Positions 1 through 8,661 of a stretch of 35,311 bases of DNA are shown one piece after another (positions within the stretch are counted from its first letter, which is position 1; every line of letters begins with the position of its first letter). Under the pieces are notes generated by a model, which was given only the letters and a program-made list of their open reading frames with translations, did no database searches and was not told the DNA's origin. The stretch covers positions 1 through 35,311 of the forward strand of contig NZ_FOSS01000009.1 of the NCBI RefSeq assembly GCF_900114355.1, written 5' to 3'. The translations under genes and the position numbers were made by a program. The DNA is from Lysobacter sp. cf310. Lineage in GTDB: Bacteria; Pseudomonadota; Gammaproteobacteria; Xanthomonadales; Xanthomonadaceae.

Positions 1-809
1 TGGTCCAGCAGCTTGCGGAACATCTCGACGCCCGTGACCGTGGTCTTCTGCGTCGGACGGATACCGACGATTTCGATTTCGTCGCCCACCTTGATGATGC
101 CGCGCTCGATACGGCCGGTCACCACGGTGCCGCGGCCCGAAATCGAGAACACGTCTTCCACCGGCATCAGGAACGGCTTGTCGATCGCGCGCTCCGGCTG
201 CGGAATGAACGTGTCCAGCGCGTCCACCAGCTTCAGGATCGACGGCACGCCGATCTCCGACTGGTCGCCTTCCAGCGCCAGACGGGCCGAACCGTGGATG
301 ATCGGGGTGTCGTCGCCCGGGAACTCGTACTTGGTCAGCAGCTCGCGAACTTCCATCTCGACCAGCTCGAGCAGCTCGGCGTCGTCCACCATGTCGGCCT
401 TGTTCAGGAACACGACGATGTACGGCACGCCGACCTGACGCGACAGCAGGATGTGCTCGCGGGTCTGCGGCATCGGGCCGTCAGCGGCCGAGCACACCAG
501 AATCGCGCCGTCCATCTGCGCCGCACCCGTGATCATGTTCTTCACGTAGTCGGCGTGGCCCGGGCAATCCACGTGCGCGTAGTGGCGGTTCGCCGATTCG
601 TACTCGACGTGCGCCGTCGAAATCGTGATGCCGCGCGCCTTCTCTTCCGGCGCCGCGTCGATCGCGTCGTACGCCTTGAACTCGCCGCCGAAACGCTCCG
701 CGCCCACCTTCGTCAGCGCTGCGGTCAGCGTGGTCTTGCCGTGGTCCACGTGGCCGATGGTGCCCACGTTCACGTGCGGCTTGGTGCGCTCGAATTTACC
801 CTTGGCCAT
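1..809 (-). CDS. tuf: Elongation factor Tu, N-terminal part (3' end outside window)
   Basis: GTPase that carries aminoacyl-tRNA to the ribosomal A site. The first 269 codons are present; the rest lies beyond the left edge. Visible GTPase motifs are the P-loop GHVDHGKT (residues 19-26), DCPGH (81-85) and NKAD (136-139), giving near certainty on the family. The reading frame opens with [20 protein letters not shown], the standard EF-Tu N-terminus, so the start at 809 is secure. The gene follows tRNA-Thr by 58 bases and closes a tRNA-Tyr/Gly/Thr-tuf operon, an arrangement known from tufB in enterobacteria. Transcription probably comes from the promoter in front of tRNA-Tyr. Whether a second tuf copy exists cannot be seen here. 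Confidence 0.98.
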   Translation of the reverse strand, partial: MAKGKFERTKPHVNVGTIGHVDHGKTTLTAALTKVGAERFGGEFKAYDAIDAAPEEKARGITISTAHVEYESANRHYAHVDCPGHADYVKNMITGAAQMDGAILVCSAADGPMPQTREHILLSRQVGVPYIVVFLNKADMVDDAELLELVEMEVRELLTKYEFPGDDTPIIHGSARLALEGDQSEIGVPSILKLVDALDTFIPQPERAIDKPFLMPVEDVFSISGRGTVVTGRIERGIIKVGDEIEIVGIRPTQKTTVTGVEMFRKLLD

Positions 810-867
810 GACTCGCTTCTCGCTTGGTTTCTTTAGGTGGCTTGCTGCGTTGGACGTACTGCTTGGA

Positions 868-943
868 TGGTGCTCACGAAAGGAATCGAACCTTCGACCT
901 CCTCCTTACCAAGGAGGTGCTCTACCGACTGAGCTACGTGAGC
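868..943 (-). tRNA. tRNA-Thr (anticodon GGT)
   Basis: A full cloverleaf reads on the minus strand. The 7-bp acceptor stem pairs GCTCACG with CGTGAGC, the anticodon loop is CTTGGTAAG with GGT, the T loop is GGTTCGATTCC, the discriminator is A, and CCA is encoded (868-870). It is the last tRNA before tuf and is presumably processed from the shared transcript. Confidence 0.97.
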
Positions 944-990
944 GTGAAACTTTTCTACCGCTGTAATGGTGTCGCCTGGAGCAGAATCAA

Positions 991-1064
<74 letters not shown>

Positions 1065-1094
1065 GCCGGAAACCGCTACAGCGTTGGAACTAAC

Positions 1095-1180
1095 TGGTGG
1101 AGGGAGGTGGATTCGAACCACCGAAGGCGTAAGCCAGCAGATTTACAGTCTGCCCCCGTTGGCCGCTTGGGTATCCCTCC
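1095..1180 (-). tRNA. tRNA-Tyr (anticodon GTA)
   Basis: An 86-base class II tRNA with the long variable arm typical of tRNA-Tyr. The acceptor stem is GGAGGGA/TCCCTCC, the anticodon loop ACTGTAAAT has GTA, the T loop is GGTTCGAATCC, and CCA is encoded (1095-1097). It is the first gene of the tRNA-tuf operon, only about a dozen bases from the -10 element. Confidence 0.97.
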
Positions 1181-1193
1181 AAAAGAGCCCGCA

Positions 1194-1222
1194 ATTCTGG
1201 CGCTCGAAACGGAGGAAGTCAA
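1194..1222 (-). promoter_or_regulatory. Sigma70 promoter of the tRNA-tuf operon
   Basis: On the minus strand a TTGACT -35 box (1217-1222) and a CAGAAT -10 box (1194-1199) are separated by exactly 17 bases. The bases after the -10, TGCGGGC, form a GC-rich discriminator. Such discriminators are typical of stable-RNA promoters under stringent (ppGpp/DksA) control. The predicted transcript starts a few bases before tRNA-Tyr. Confidence 0.8.
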
Positions 1223-1285
1223 CGTGTCCGGACACAAGTTTCGCAGATTTTTTTCCGGAGCGCGCGACTCGGCCCGTTCCGAGCC

Positions 1286-2377
1286 TCAAACGTTGAAACG
1301 GAAGTGCAGCACGTCGCCTTCCTGGACCCGGTATTCCTTGCCTTCCAGGCGCAGGCGGCCGGCGTCGCGGGCACCGGCCTCGCCCTTGTACTTGATGAAA
1401 TCGTCGTAGCCGATGGTCTCGGCGCGGATGAAGCCCTTCTCGAAGTCGGTGTGGATCACCGCCGCGGCCTGCGGGGCGGTCGAGCCGGCCTTGACGGTCC
1501 AGGCCCGGACCTCCTTCACGCCGGCGGTGAAATAGGTCTGCAGGCCCAGCAGGGCGTAGCCGGCGCGGATCAGGCGGTTCAGGCCCGGCTCGGCCAGGCC
1601 CAGGTCGGCCAGGAAGGCGTCGCGGTCGGCGTCCTCGAGCTGGCTGAGCTCCTCCTCGATCGCGGCCGAGATCGGCACCACCTGGGCGCCCTCGCCGGCC
1701 GCGCGGGCGCGCACGGCGTCCAGGTGCGGGTTGTTCTCGAAGCCGTCCTCGAGCACGTTGGCCACGTACATGACCGGCTTGAGGGTCAGCAGGAACAGAT
1801 CGCGGACCTGGGCCACGTCGTCCTCGGACAGGCCCAGCGCGCGCGCGGGCTGGCCGGCGTCGAGGCCGGCGCGGACCCGGCCCAGGACTTCGGCCCGGAG
1901 CTTGGCCTCCTTGTCGCCGGTCTTGGCGCTGCGCTCGGCGCGCTGCAGGGCCTTTTCCACCGATTCCAGGTCGGCCAGGGCCAGCTCGGTATCGATGGTC
2001 TCGATATCGGCGATCGGGTCGACCTTGTTGTTGACGTGGATCACGTCCGGATTCTCGAAGCAGCGCACCACGTGGGTGATCGCGTCGACCTCGCGGATGT
2101 GGGCCAGGAACTTGTTGCCCAGGCCCTGGCCGCTGGCCGCGCCGGCGACCAGGCCGGCGATGTCGACGAACTCGACCGCGGTCGGGATCAGCTTCTGCGG
2201 CTTGACGATCTCGGCCAGCGCGTTCAGGCGCGGATCCGGCACCGGCACCGCGCCCACGTTGGGCTCGATGGTGCAGAACGGGAAGTTGGCCGCGGCGATA
2301 CCGGCCTTGGTCAGGGCGTTGAATAGGGTCGACTTGCCGACGTTAGGCAGGCCGACGATGCCGCATTTGATGCCCAT
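1286..2377 (-). CDS. ychF: Ribosome-associated ATPase/GTPase YchF (OLA1 family)
   Basis: TRAFAC-class P-loop nucleotide hydrolase of the Obg/YchF group. Members prefer ATP and bind ribosomes; they are linked to translation and oxidative-stress control. The G1 motif GLPNVGKST is at residues 9-17, a central helical segment follows, and a TGS-like C-terminal domain ends in FRFNV. The chosen ATG gives 363 residues starting MGIKCG, the same length and N-terminus as the E. coli protein. An in-frame upstream extension to 2452 is rejected because it is low-complexity repeat DNA. It follows pth by 78 bases in the conserved pth-ychF order. Confidence 0.97.
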   Translation of the reverse strand: MGIKCGIVGLPNVGKSTLFNALTKAGIAAANFPFCTIEPNVGAVPVPDPRLNALAEIVKPQKLIPTAVEFVDIAGLVAGAASGQGLGNKFLAHIREVDAITHVVRCFENPDVIHVNNKVDPIADIETIDTELALADLESVEKALQRAERSAKTGDKEAKLRAEVLGRVRAGLDAGQPARALGLSEDDVAQVRDLFLLTLKPVMYVANVLEDGFENNPHLDAVRARAAGEGAQVVPISAAIEEELSQLEDADRDAFLADLGLAEPGLNRLIRAGYALLGLQTYFTAGVKEVRAWTVKAGSTAPQAAAVIHTDFEKGFIRAETIGYDDFIKYKGEAGARDAGRLRLEGKEYRVQEGDVLHFRFNV

Positions 2378-2389
2378 GGCTGGTGGTCC

Positions 2390-2456
2390 GTGATTCGTGA
2401 TTCGGGATTCCGGACTCGCCGCCTGGGCGTGTCCGGAATCCCCAATCGCCAATCGT
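2390..2456 (-). repeat. GATTCG-type repeat and hairpin between pth and ychF
   Basis: Iterated GATTCG/GGGATTC words start the segment. They are followed by a perfect 12-base inverted repeat, GGGATTCCGGAC at 2404-2415 against GTCCGGAATCCC at 2431-2442. The 15-base loop is itself partly self-complementary. Related words recur at 10097-10130 in front of prfA. It may stabilise or separate the pth and ychF segments of the transcript; no U-tract is present, so it is not an obvious terminator. Confidence 0.6.
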
Positions 2457-3037
2457 CAGGCTTTGGAGGTATGCAGGCGCTTCATCGCCTCGTTGACGTC
2501 GCCCTGCACCGCCAGCGGCAGCACGTCGATGGCGTCGTCGATGGAACGCAGGATCGAGGCCTCGTCGTCGCGGCCGGGTCGCCCCAGCACCCACGGGGTG
2601 ACCTTGTCCTTGTGGCCGGGATGGCCGATGCCCACGCGCAGGCGGTGGAACTTGCCGTGCCCGAGCAGCTTGATGGTGTCGCGCAAGCCGTTCTGGCCGC
2701 CGTGGCCGCCGTCGAACTTGAGCCGCGCGGTGCCCGGCGCCAGGTCCAGCTCGTCGTGCGCCAACAGCGCCTCTTCGGGCTCGATCTTCCAGTAGCGCAG
2801 CGCCGCGGTCACGGACTTGCCGGACAGATTCATGAACGTGGCCGGCTTGAGCAGCCAGACCGGACGACCGCCGATCTCGACCTTGGAGGTCTCGCCGAAC
2901 AGCTTGGATTCCAGGCCGAAGCGGCCGCCGAACTTCTCGTTCAGGGCGTCCACAAACCAGAACCCGGCATTGTGCCGGGTCCGGGTGTATTCGGCGCCGG
3001 GGTTGCCCAGGCCGACGATCAGGCGCAGTCCCGCCAT
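2456..3037 (-). CDS. pth: Peptidyl-tRNA hydrolase
   Basis: Cleaves the ester bond of peptidyl-tRNAs released from stalled ribosomes and so recycles tRNA. The protein has 193 residues, the usual bacterial length. Family signatures are VGLGNPG near residue 8, with Asn12 and the catalytic His22 in RHNAGF, FMNLSG with Asn70, and HDELDL with Asp95. The start MAGLRLIVGLGNPG leaves no room for a longer reading. It lies between rplY and ychF on the same strand, the order seen in Pseudomonas and related bacteria. Confidence 0.97.
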   Translation of the reverse strand: MAGLRLIVGLGNPGAEYTRTRHNAGFWFVDALNEKFGGRFGLESKLFGETSKVEIGGRPVWLLKPATFMNLSGKSVTAALRYWKIEPEEALLAHDELDLAPGTARLKFDGGHGGQNGLRDTIKLLGHGKFHRLRVGIGHPGHKDKVTPWVLGRPGRDDEASILRSIDDAIDVLPLAVQGDVNEAMKRLHTSKA

Positions 3038-3063
3038 GGATCAGTACAGTCCGCGAACGCGAA

Positions 3064-3089
3064 CCGGCGCGCCGGTCAGGGCGCGCCGG
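3064..3089 (-). other. Stable hairpin between rplY and pth
   Basis: A perfect 10-bp inverted repeat, CCGGCGCGCC and GGCGCGCCGG, is separated by six bases. It sits in the 59-base rplY-pth gap. There is no run of T on either side, so it looks like an mRNA processing or stability structure rather than a classic terminator. Confidence 0.55.
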
Positions 3090-3096
3090 CAGGCGA

Positions 3097-3753
3097 TCAC
3101 TTCTTGTCTTCGTCCTTCTTGGCGACCTTGGCCGCCGGGACTTCGGCCGGAGCCTCGGCCGGAGCCTCGACTTCTTCCTTGCCGTGCTTGGCGATCACGA
3201 TGGCGACATCGTGTTCCTTGCCCAGCTTCAGCTCGGGGATCTCGACGCCCTTGGGCAGCTTGATCTCGGACAGGTGGACGATATCGCCGACCGACAGCGC
3301 GGACAGGTCGATTTCCAGGAACTCCGGCAGGTCCTTCGGCAGGCAGCTGACTTCGACTTCGTTGAGCTCGTGGGTGACCACGACGTCGGCCGACTTGCCG
3401 GCCGGCGACTTGTCCTCGTTGAGGAAGTGCAGCGGCACGGCGACGCGGATCGCCTGGTTCTCATCCACGCGCTGGAAGTCCAGGTGCATGATGATCTGCT
3501 TGTACGGGTGGCGCTGCATATCGCGCAGCAGCACGCTCTCGGACTTGCCGTCGACGTCCAGGGTCAGGATCGAGGAGTAGAACCACTCGTTCTGGCTGGC
3601 CAGCCAGACCTTCTCGTGATCGAGCTGGACCGGCTGCGGAGCGGCCTTGCCGCCGTAGATGATGGCCGGGATGCTGGCGGCACGACGCAGGCGGCGGCTC
3701 GCACCCTTACCCTCGACGCTGCGGCCAGTGGCCTTGATGATGTGTTCGGACAT
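3097..3753 (-). CDS. rplY: 50S ribosomal protein L25 / Ctc, long form
   Basis: Binds 5S rRNA in the large subunit. The 218-residue length marks the long TL5/Ctc form (an L25 domain plus a C-terminal beta domain), not the 94-residue E. coli form. The N-terminal third carries the L25 signature around RRAASIPAIIYGG and the 5S-binding sheet. The second half has ELNEVEVSCLPKDLPEFLEID, with LSVGDIVHLSEIKLP of the Ctc domain just after it. The last 25 residues are a low-complexity Glu/Ala/Lys tail, probably disordered. It sits directly downstream of prs, as in many gammaproteobacteria, behind a leader with three hairpins. Confidence 0.96.
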   Translation of the reverse strand: MSEHIIKATGRSVEGKGASRRLRRAASIPAIIYGGKAAPQPVQLDHEKVWLASQNEWFYSSILTLDVDGKSESVLLRDMQRHPYKQIIMHLDFQRVDENQAIRVAVPLHFLNEDKSPAGKSADVVVTHELNEVEVSCLPKDLPEFLEIDLSALSVGDIVHLSEIKLPKGVEIPELKLGKEHDVAIVIAKHGKEEVEAPAEAPAEVPAAKVAKKDEDKK

Positions 3754-3781
3754 TTTCGTTTACTCACATTTACTGCGTTGA

Positions 3782-3854
3782 ACCGCCTCGCGGCGGTAAA
3801 GAACGCTCACCCGCGACCAGGTGAGCGGTGTTGCGTTCCCGGCCGAAGCCGGAA
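3782..3854 (-). other. Three consecutive hairpins in the prs-rplY gap
   Basis: Minus-strand RNA could form a UUCG-capped GGC stem (3837-3854), an 8-bp CGCTCACC/GGTGAGCG stem (3804-3827) followed by TTCTTT, and an ACCGCC/GGCGGT stem (3782-3797) close to the rplY start. The middle one could be a weak terminator. The last could affect rplY translation, by analogy with autoregulated ribosomal protein leaders; that is inference. Confidence 0.5.
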
Positions 3855-3866
3855 GCGCGGATTTCA

Positions 3867-4826
3867 TCAGTCCACGTACAGCGAACTCACCGACTCGCCG
3901 AAGGCGATGCGGCGGATGGTTTCGGCCAGCAGCTCGGCCACGCTGAGCTGACGGATGCGGCCGCAGGCCCGGGCCGCGTCGGTGAGCGGGATGGTATCGG
4001 TCACCACCAGCTCGTCCAGCTGCGAACGGGTCACGTTGTCGATCGCCGCGCCCGACAGCACCGGATGGGTGCAGTACGCGACCACCTTGGTCGCGCCCTG
4101 CGCCTTGAGCGCGGCCGCGGCCGCGCACAGGGTGCCGGCGGTGTCGACGATGTCGTCGACCAGCACGCAGGTCTTGCCCGCCACGTCGCCGATGATGTTC
4201 ATCACCGTGGAGACGTTGGCGCGCGGACGGCGCTTGTCGATGATCGCCAGGTCGGCGTCGTCGAGGCGCTTGGCGATCGCGCGGGCGCGGACCACGCCGC
4301 CCACGTCGGGGGACACCACCACCATGTTGTCGGTGCCGTGCGCGCGCCAGATATCGGCCAGCAGCAGCGGCGAGGCGTAGACGTTGTCGACCGGGATGTC
4401 GAAGAAGCCCTGGATCTGATCCGCATGCAGATCGACCGTGAGCACCCGGTCGGCGCCGACCGCGCCGAACATCTTGGCCGCGACCTTGGCCGTGATCGGC
4501 ACGCGCGAGGAGCGCATGCGGCGATCCTGGCGGGCGTAGCCGAAGTACGGCACCACCGCGGTCACGCTGGTCACCGATGCGCGCTTGAGCGCGTCGATCA
4601 GCACCAGCAGTTCCATGAAGTTCTCGGCCGTCGGCGCGTTCGTCGGCTGAATCACGAACACTTCCTGGCGGCGCACGTTCTCTTCGATCTCGACCTGGAC
4701 TTCGCCGTCGGAGAACCGACCGACCAGCGCCTTGCCGAGACGGATGCCGAGCTCTTTGCATACAGCCAAGGCGAGCGGGCGGTTTGCGTTGCCGCTGAAT
4801 ACCAGCAGGCTGCGATCGTTCTGCAC
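3867..4826 (-). CDS. prs: Ribose-phosphate pyrophosphokinase
   Basis: Makes PRPP from ribose 5-phosphate and ATP, the precursor for purines, pyrimidines, histidine, tryptophan and NAD. At 319 residues it matches class I PRPP synthetase (E. coli 315). Visible motifs include the flexible segment [16 protein letters not shown], the ATP-site stretch [23 protein letters not shown], and the PRPP loop [11 protein letters not shown]. The start [19 protein letters not shown] fits the family. Upstream lies tRNA-Gln, and the leader between them has a 9-bp hairpin. Confidence 0.98.
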   Translation of the reverse strand: MQNDRSLLVFSGNANRPLALAVCKELGIRLGKALVGRFSDGEVQVEIEENVRRQEVFVIQPTNAPTAENFMELLVLIDALKRASVTSVTAVVPYFGYARQDRRMRSSRVPITAKVAAKMFGAVGADRVLTVDLHADQIQGFFDIPVDNVYASPLLLADIWRAHGTDNMVVVSPDVGGVVRARAIAKRLDDADLAIIDKRRPRANVSTVMNIIGDVAGKTCVLVDDIVDTAGTLCAAAAALKAQGATKVVAYCTHPVLSGAAIDNVTRSQLDELVVTDTIPLTDAARACGRIRQLSVAELLAETIRRIAFGESVSSLYVD

Positions 4827-4872
4827 TTTGTCTTCTCCGCTTCGCTCTGACCGTGGCGGGCGACGTCCATGT

Positions 4873-4898
4873 CCGATCCGGAGGTCTGGCCGGATCGG
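4873..4898 (-). other. Hairpin in the prs leader
   Basis: A perfect 9-bp inverted repeat, CCGATCCGG and CCGGATCGG, with an eight-base loop, lies between tRNA-Gln and prs. No T-run follows in the direction of prs. It may protect the prs mRNA 5' end after tRNA-Gln is cut out of an ispE-tRNA-prs transcript (inference). Confidence 0.55.
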
Positions 4899-4921
4899 GC
4901 CTATTCAAAAACCGTTGTTAC

Positions 4922-4998
4922 TGGCAGGGGCGGTAGGATTCGAACCTACGGATGCCAGGATCAAAACCTGGTGCCTTGGGCCTCTTGGCGACGCCCCT
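4922..4998 (-). tRNA. tRNA-Gln (anticodon TTG)
   Basis: A minus-strand cloverleaf with acceptor AGGGGCG/CGCCCCT, anticodon loop TTTTGAT containing TTG, T loop GGTTCGAATCC, discriminator G and encoded CCA (4922-4924). The D loop is slightly long. A tRNA-Gln between ispE and prs is a conserved arrangement in gammaproteobacteria. The first 38 bases of the gene are also the last codons of ispE. Confidence 0.95.
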
Positions 4999-5872
4999 GC
5001 ATAAGGTGTGTTTCGAGTACGGCGTGCAACGGAGACCGCGCGACGCCGGCCGCCGTCCAGGCCCGAAGACCGGAAGGCACTACCGTCAGCGCCGCTTCGG
5101 CGGATTCGCGTGTGGCGAACTCGACGAAACAGCCGCTGCCGGAGCCGGTCAGACGCGGCGTACCGACTCGCGACAAGGCGACGAACGCGGCTTCCACAGC
5201 CGGTTCGCGCAGGCGCAGAACCGGCTCGAACGCATTCCCGAGCGGCATACCCGAAACGAAGTCCGATATTGTCGCGGGCGCAGCATCCCGCGTCAATTCA
5301 GCCGATTGGAATAAGGCCGCGGTGGGCGCATGCACGCCGGGGTCGACCAGCAGATACCAGGCCGGCGCCAGCGCGATCGGCGACAGGGCCTCGCCCACGC
5401 CCTCGGCCCAGGCGTTGTCGCCGCGCACGAACACCGGCACGTCCGCGCCCAGGCTCAGGCCCAGCTCGGCCAGGCGATCCACGCCCAGGCCTGTGCCCCA
5501 GAGCGCATCCAGGGCGAGCAGCACGGTGGCCGCATCGGACGAGCCGCCGCCGAAACCGCCGCCCGCCGGGATGCGCTTTTCGATGACGATATCTGCACCT
5601 TGAGCGACGATAGCCGATTCTTTCAGTAATTTGGCCGCGCGAATGGTCAGATCCTGATCCTCGGGCACGCCCGCGACCGAGGCACCGTGGCGCACGATGC
5701 GGCCGTCGTCGCGCACGCGCAGGCGAATCGAGTCTCCCCAGTCCAGGAGACGGAACACGGTCTGCAACAGGTGGTAGCCATCGGCGCGGCGGCCGGTGAT
5801 GCGCAGGAACAGGTTCAGCTTGGCCGGGGCGGGCCACAGGGACCAGGGGTGTTCGGGAGGAGCGGCGGACAT
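4961..5872 (-). CDS. ispE: 4-(cytidine 5'-diphospho)-2-C-methyl-D-erythritol kinase
   Basis: Phosphorylates CDP-methylerythritol in the MEP route to isoprenoids. It is a GHMP kinase with PAKLNLFL near residue 16 (Lys18), the glycine-rich ATP loop [14 protein letters not shown] at about 102-115, and GADVPVFV for the substrate aspartate. The length is 303 residues, normal to slightly long. The unusual feature is the 3' end: the frame runs into tRNA-Gln and stops at a TGA made of the last two anticodon bases plus the next A. The last 13 residues are therefore dictated by tRNA sequence. lolB ends 27 bases upstream, so the genes are probably cotranscribed. Confidence 0.96.
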   Translation of the reverse strand: MSAAPPEHPWSLWPAPAKLNLFLRITGRRADGYHLLQTVFRLLDWGDSIRLRVRDDGRIVRHGASVAGVPEDQDLTIRAAKLLKESAIVAQGADIVIEKRIPAGGGFGGGSSDAATVLLALDALWGTGLGVDRLAELGLSLGADVPVFVRGDNAWAEGVGEALSPIALAPAWYLLVDPGVHAPTAALFQSAELTRDAAPATISDFVSGMPLGNAFEPVLRLREPAVEAAFVALSRVGTPRLTGSGSGCFVEFATRESAEAALTVVPSGLRAWTAAGVARSPLHAVLETHLMQGRRQEAQGTRF

Positions 5873-5899
5873 GGTCGGTGGATCGCGTGGCGGAGCCGC

Positions 5900-6901
5900 T
5901 TACGGGCCTTTCGGGGCGGATGAACCGGTCGGGTGACGCCGCAGCCAATCGCTCAACGCGCGGTTGTAGGCGAGCGCATAAGCGCTGGCCTGGTTCATCA
6001 GTTTCATATGCTCGGCACCCTGGATCATGTCGCTGGTGCCGGCGAGATTGCGCCCGCCACGCACCCCAGGCGCGTCATGCGCAAGCCCTGGCGTGTCGCA
6101 GCTATAGCCGCAGATGCCGATCGCGCCCAGATCGCCGCGTTCGACATTGGCCAACATGTCCGCAGCGGGATCGTTGAGATTGAGTCCCGCCAACTCCTTG
6201 CGCAGTCGTGCCGCCATCGAATTGTCGATCGGCACCCAAGGCGTCTGCACCGCGGCCGTGGGCACTGGCGCAGGCGCGGTCGCCTGCCACTCATCCACGA
6301 TGACTTTGACCTTGGCCTCGCCGCGCACCGCATCCAGCCGCGACGGCAACGCCGGGCCGCCCGCGCCATCGCCCGGGGGCCAACGGTAGTCGATGCCCCA
6401 GCCGCCCTGCTCGATTCGAGCCGGGCGGCCGTCTGCGCCGTAACGCACGCTCGCCGGCCCCTGGCCCACGGCGCGCAGGCCGCGCACCCAGTCGCTCAGG
6501 GCCGCGACCGGAATCTCCCAGCCGGTGGCCTCGCGCAGCAGCGCGGCGGCGTCGGGGCCGCTGCGGGTGCCGCCTTCCAAGCCCTCCAGGCGCGCACCGG
6601 CAGCATCGCCACTGAGGCGCCAGCTCTGCCGGGTGACCGGGGCGCTGAGCGCGACTTCGTAGCGATCGCCGTCCTGCCGCCATTCGATCCGCCCGGAGCC
6701 GCCGTTGCGGCCGTTGCTGAGCGCGATGCGGCCGCTCAGGGACCATCCGGTCTGAGCGCGCAATTCGCTCTCGCGCGCGGCCTGGGCGGCCTCGGCGGCG
6801 GCGGGCGCCAGCGGCGGCGGTGCCGGGCCGCGCACGACCTGCCCCGCGCACGCGCTCAGCAGTGCGGCCAGGGCCGCCACGGTCAGCGCGCGCGCCTTCA
6901 T
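5900..6901 (-). CDS. lolB: Outer-membrane lipoprotein receptor LolB with C-terminal extension
   Basis: LolB accepts lipoproteins from LolA and inserts them into the outer membrane. The N-terminus has a signal peptide with lipobox LSAC and Cys18. A LolB beta-barrel domain spans about residues 45-206 (GWSLSGRIALS, GWEIPVAALSDWVRG, ending VKVIVDEWQ). A typical LolB ends there, near 200 residues. This one continues through a Pro/Ala linker (207-224) into about 109 further residues, including GICGYSCDTPG and a helical end AYALAYNRALSDWLRRHP. I do not recognise the extension. The ATG overlaps the stop of the TPR gene by four bases (ATGA), so the start is well supported. Confidence 0.9.
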   Translation of the reverse strand: MKARALTVAALAALLSACAGQVVRGPAPPPLAPAAAEAAQAARESELRAQTGWSLSGRIALSNGRNGGSGRIEWRQDGDRYEVALSAPVTRQSWRLSGDAAGARLEGLEGGTRSGPDAAALLREATGWEIPVAALSDWVRGLRAVGQGPASVRYGADGRPARIEQGGWGIDYRWPPGDGAGGPALPSRLDAVRGEAKVKVIVDEWQATAPAPVPTAAVQTPWVPIDNSMAARLRKELAGLNLNDPAADMLANVERGDLGAIGICGYSCDTPGLAHDAPGVRGGRNLAGTSDMIQGAEHMKLMNQASAYALAYNRALSDWLRRHPTGSSAPKGP

Positions 6902-8634
6902 GCGCCGGTCTTTTCCAGCGCGCGCTTGAGGGCGCGGTTCTCGGGATCCAGCTTGCGCGCCTGCTCGAAATACTTGCGCGCCTCGTCCTTCTTGCCCACC
7001 GCCCACAGCACCTCGCCCAGGTGCGAGGCGATCTCCGGATCCTTCTGCAGGGTCAGGGCGCGGCGCAGCTCGACCAGGGCTTCCTGATTCCGGCCCAGTC
7101 GATAGAGCACCCAGCCGTAGCTGTCGATGATCGCGGCGTTGTCGGGTTCGGCGGTGCGCGCGCGCTGGATCAGTTCCAGCGCTTCCTGATAGCGCGTGGT
7201 GCGATCGGCCAGGGTGTAGCCCAGCGCGTTGAGCGCGGCCACGCTGTCGGGCTCGGCGACCAGGATGCGGCGGAAATCGGCCTCGGCGCGCGGGATGTCG
7301 TCGCGGCGCTCGTAGCTCAGAGCGCGCGCGTACAGCACTTCCGGCTCGTCCGGGAACGCGGCCAGGCCGCGCGCGAACGCGTCCAGCTCGCCGGCCTCGT
7401 TCTTGTCCTCGGCGCGCAGCGCGGCCTCCAGCAGGTAGGCGTCGCGGCGGGTGTCGTCCTCGGCCGAGGCGTCGGACTGCAGCGCGCGCAGGGCCGCGTA
7501 GGCCTCGTCGGCGCGCTTGAGTTCGTGCAGCACGTTGGCCGCGCGCAGCTTGGCGACCCAGCGCTGCGGGCCGCCGGGCACACCGCGGTACCAGTCCAGG
7601 GCCTCGTCGTTGCGCTCCAGGAATTCGGCGATCTGGCCCAGCAGCAGGCGCCGGCCCGGTTCGGGCTTGGCGGCGTTGCGGCGCAGCTCGTCGTAGAGCT
7701 TGGTCAGCGTGGGCTTGTCCTCGGCGCGCGCCATCAGCGAGGCGCGCAGGGCGTAGGTCTGGTCGTCCTGCGGGCCGCGGCCGAGGATCGCGGCGGCCGC
7801 GGGCAGGTCGCCCAGGGCGTCGTATTCCTGGGCGATCAGGCCGCGCATCTGCGGGTCGGTGTCGGCCTGGGCGGCGATCGACTCCAGCACCTTGCGCGCT
7901 TCGTCCTTGTTGCCGTCCTCGCGCAGCTGGCTGGCGCGCAGCAGGCTCACCCGCGGATTGCCGGGGAAACGCTCGACCACCTCGCCGACGATGCGCTCGG
8001 TCAGCTTGGGCTGGTCCAGGCGCTGGGCGTACAGGCCGAACGCGACCCAGGCCATCAGGTCCTTGGGCATCTGGCTGCCGTCGATCAGCTTTTCCAGCAG
8101 GCGCGCGGCCTGCTGCGGGTCCTTGGAGCCGGTCGAGAGCACGCCCAGCACGCGTCGCCAGCCGGTGTCGTCGGCCAGCATCAGGCGGTCCAGGTCGCGC
8201 AGGGCGGCGCGTTCGTCGCCGCCGCGCAGGGCCAGGATCGCCTGCGAGGCCAGCAGGGGCGCGCCCTCGCCGCCCAGCTCGCGCCACAGCGCCAGCGATT
8301 CGGCGGCCAGCTTGTCTTCCTTGGCCACGATCGCGATGTCGGTCGCGCGCGCGGCCAGTTCCTTGTCCTTGGCGGCGCGGGCGGCGGCGGCGTAGGCGGT
8401 CGCGGCCTCCTTGAGCTTGCCGGCCTGGAGCGCGAACTCGCCGGTCAGCAGCGGCTCCAGGGCCGCGCTGGTGGCGGCCGAAGCGTCGGCGGACACGGCC
8501 GCGGCCGGCTTGGCCGCGGGCGCGGCGGCGACCGGCGCCAGCAACACCGCCAGGACGGCGCCAGCGAGGAGGCTCAACGTGCGCGAGGGCGCACGGCGGC
8601 TTGAGACAGCATGAATCGAACCCATCGAATCCAT
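6898..8634 (-). CDS. Exported tetratricopeptide-repeat protein
   Basis: About 578 residues with an N-terminal signal-type segment (basic SRRAPSRT, then a hydrophobic LLAGAVLAVLLAPVAAA) and a long array of TPR helical repeats. The clearest are near the C-terminus: LNALGYTLADRTTRYQEALELI, IIDSYGWVLYRLGRNQEALVELRRAL, and EVLWAVGKKDEARKYFEQA. TPR arrays mount protein-protein contacts. Its place upstream of lolB and divergent from hemA is the same as that of the PA4667-type TPR protein in Pseudomonas, which hints at a periplasmic or envelope assembly role. The start is 8634 or 8625; longer readings would run into hemA. A specific function is not established. Confidence 0.85.
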   Translation of the reverse strand: MDSMGSIHAVSSRRAPSRTLSLLAGAVLAVLLAPVAAAPAAKPAAAVSADASAATSAALEPLLTGEFALQAGKLKEAATAYAAAARAAKDKELAARATDIAIVAKEDKLAAESLALWRELGGEGAPLLASQAILALRGGDERAALRDLDRLMLADDTGWRRVLGVLSTGSKDPQQAARLLEKLIDGSQMPKDLMAWVAFGLYAQRLDQPKLTERIVGEVVERFPGNPRVSLLRASQLREDGNKDEARKVLESIAAQADTDPQMRGLIAQEYDALGDLPAAAAILGRGPQDDQTYALRASLMARAEDKPTLTKLYDELRRNAAKPEPGRRLLLGQIAEFLERNDEALDWYRGVPGGPQRWVAKLRAANVLHELKRADEAYAALRALQSDASAEDDTRRDAYLLEAALRAEDKNEAGELDAFARGLAAFPDEPEVLYARALSYERRDDIPRAEADFRRILVAEPDSVAALNALGYTLADRTTRYQEALELIQRARTAEPDNAAIIDSYGWVLYRLGRNQEALVELRRALTLQKDPEIASHLGEVLWAVGKKDEARKYFEQARKLDPENRALKRALEKTGA

Positions 8635-8661
8635 CGAATTCGTCGAAACCAACAGGGCCGG

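Noticed and set aside
1239-1260. T-run near the end of ychF as a terminator
   Set aside because: The run of T is on the plus strand, while ychF and the tRNA operon are transcribed on the minus strand, where it reads as A.
2378-2452. Upstream extension of ychF to 2452
   Set aside because: The added residues derive from the GATTCG repeat and hairpin, and the E. coli-length protein starts at 2377.
6820-8604. Long plus-strand frame opposite the TPR gene
   Set aside because: Low-complexity Leu/Gly/Arg/Gln composition, no start signal, and fully antisense to the TPR protein.
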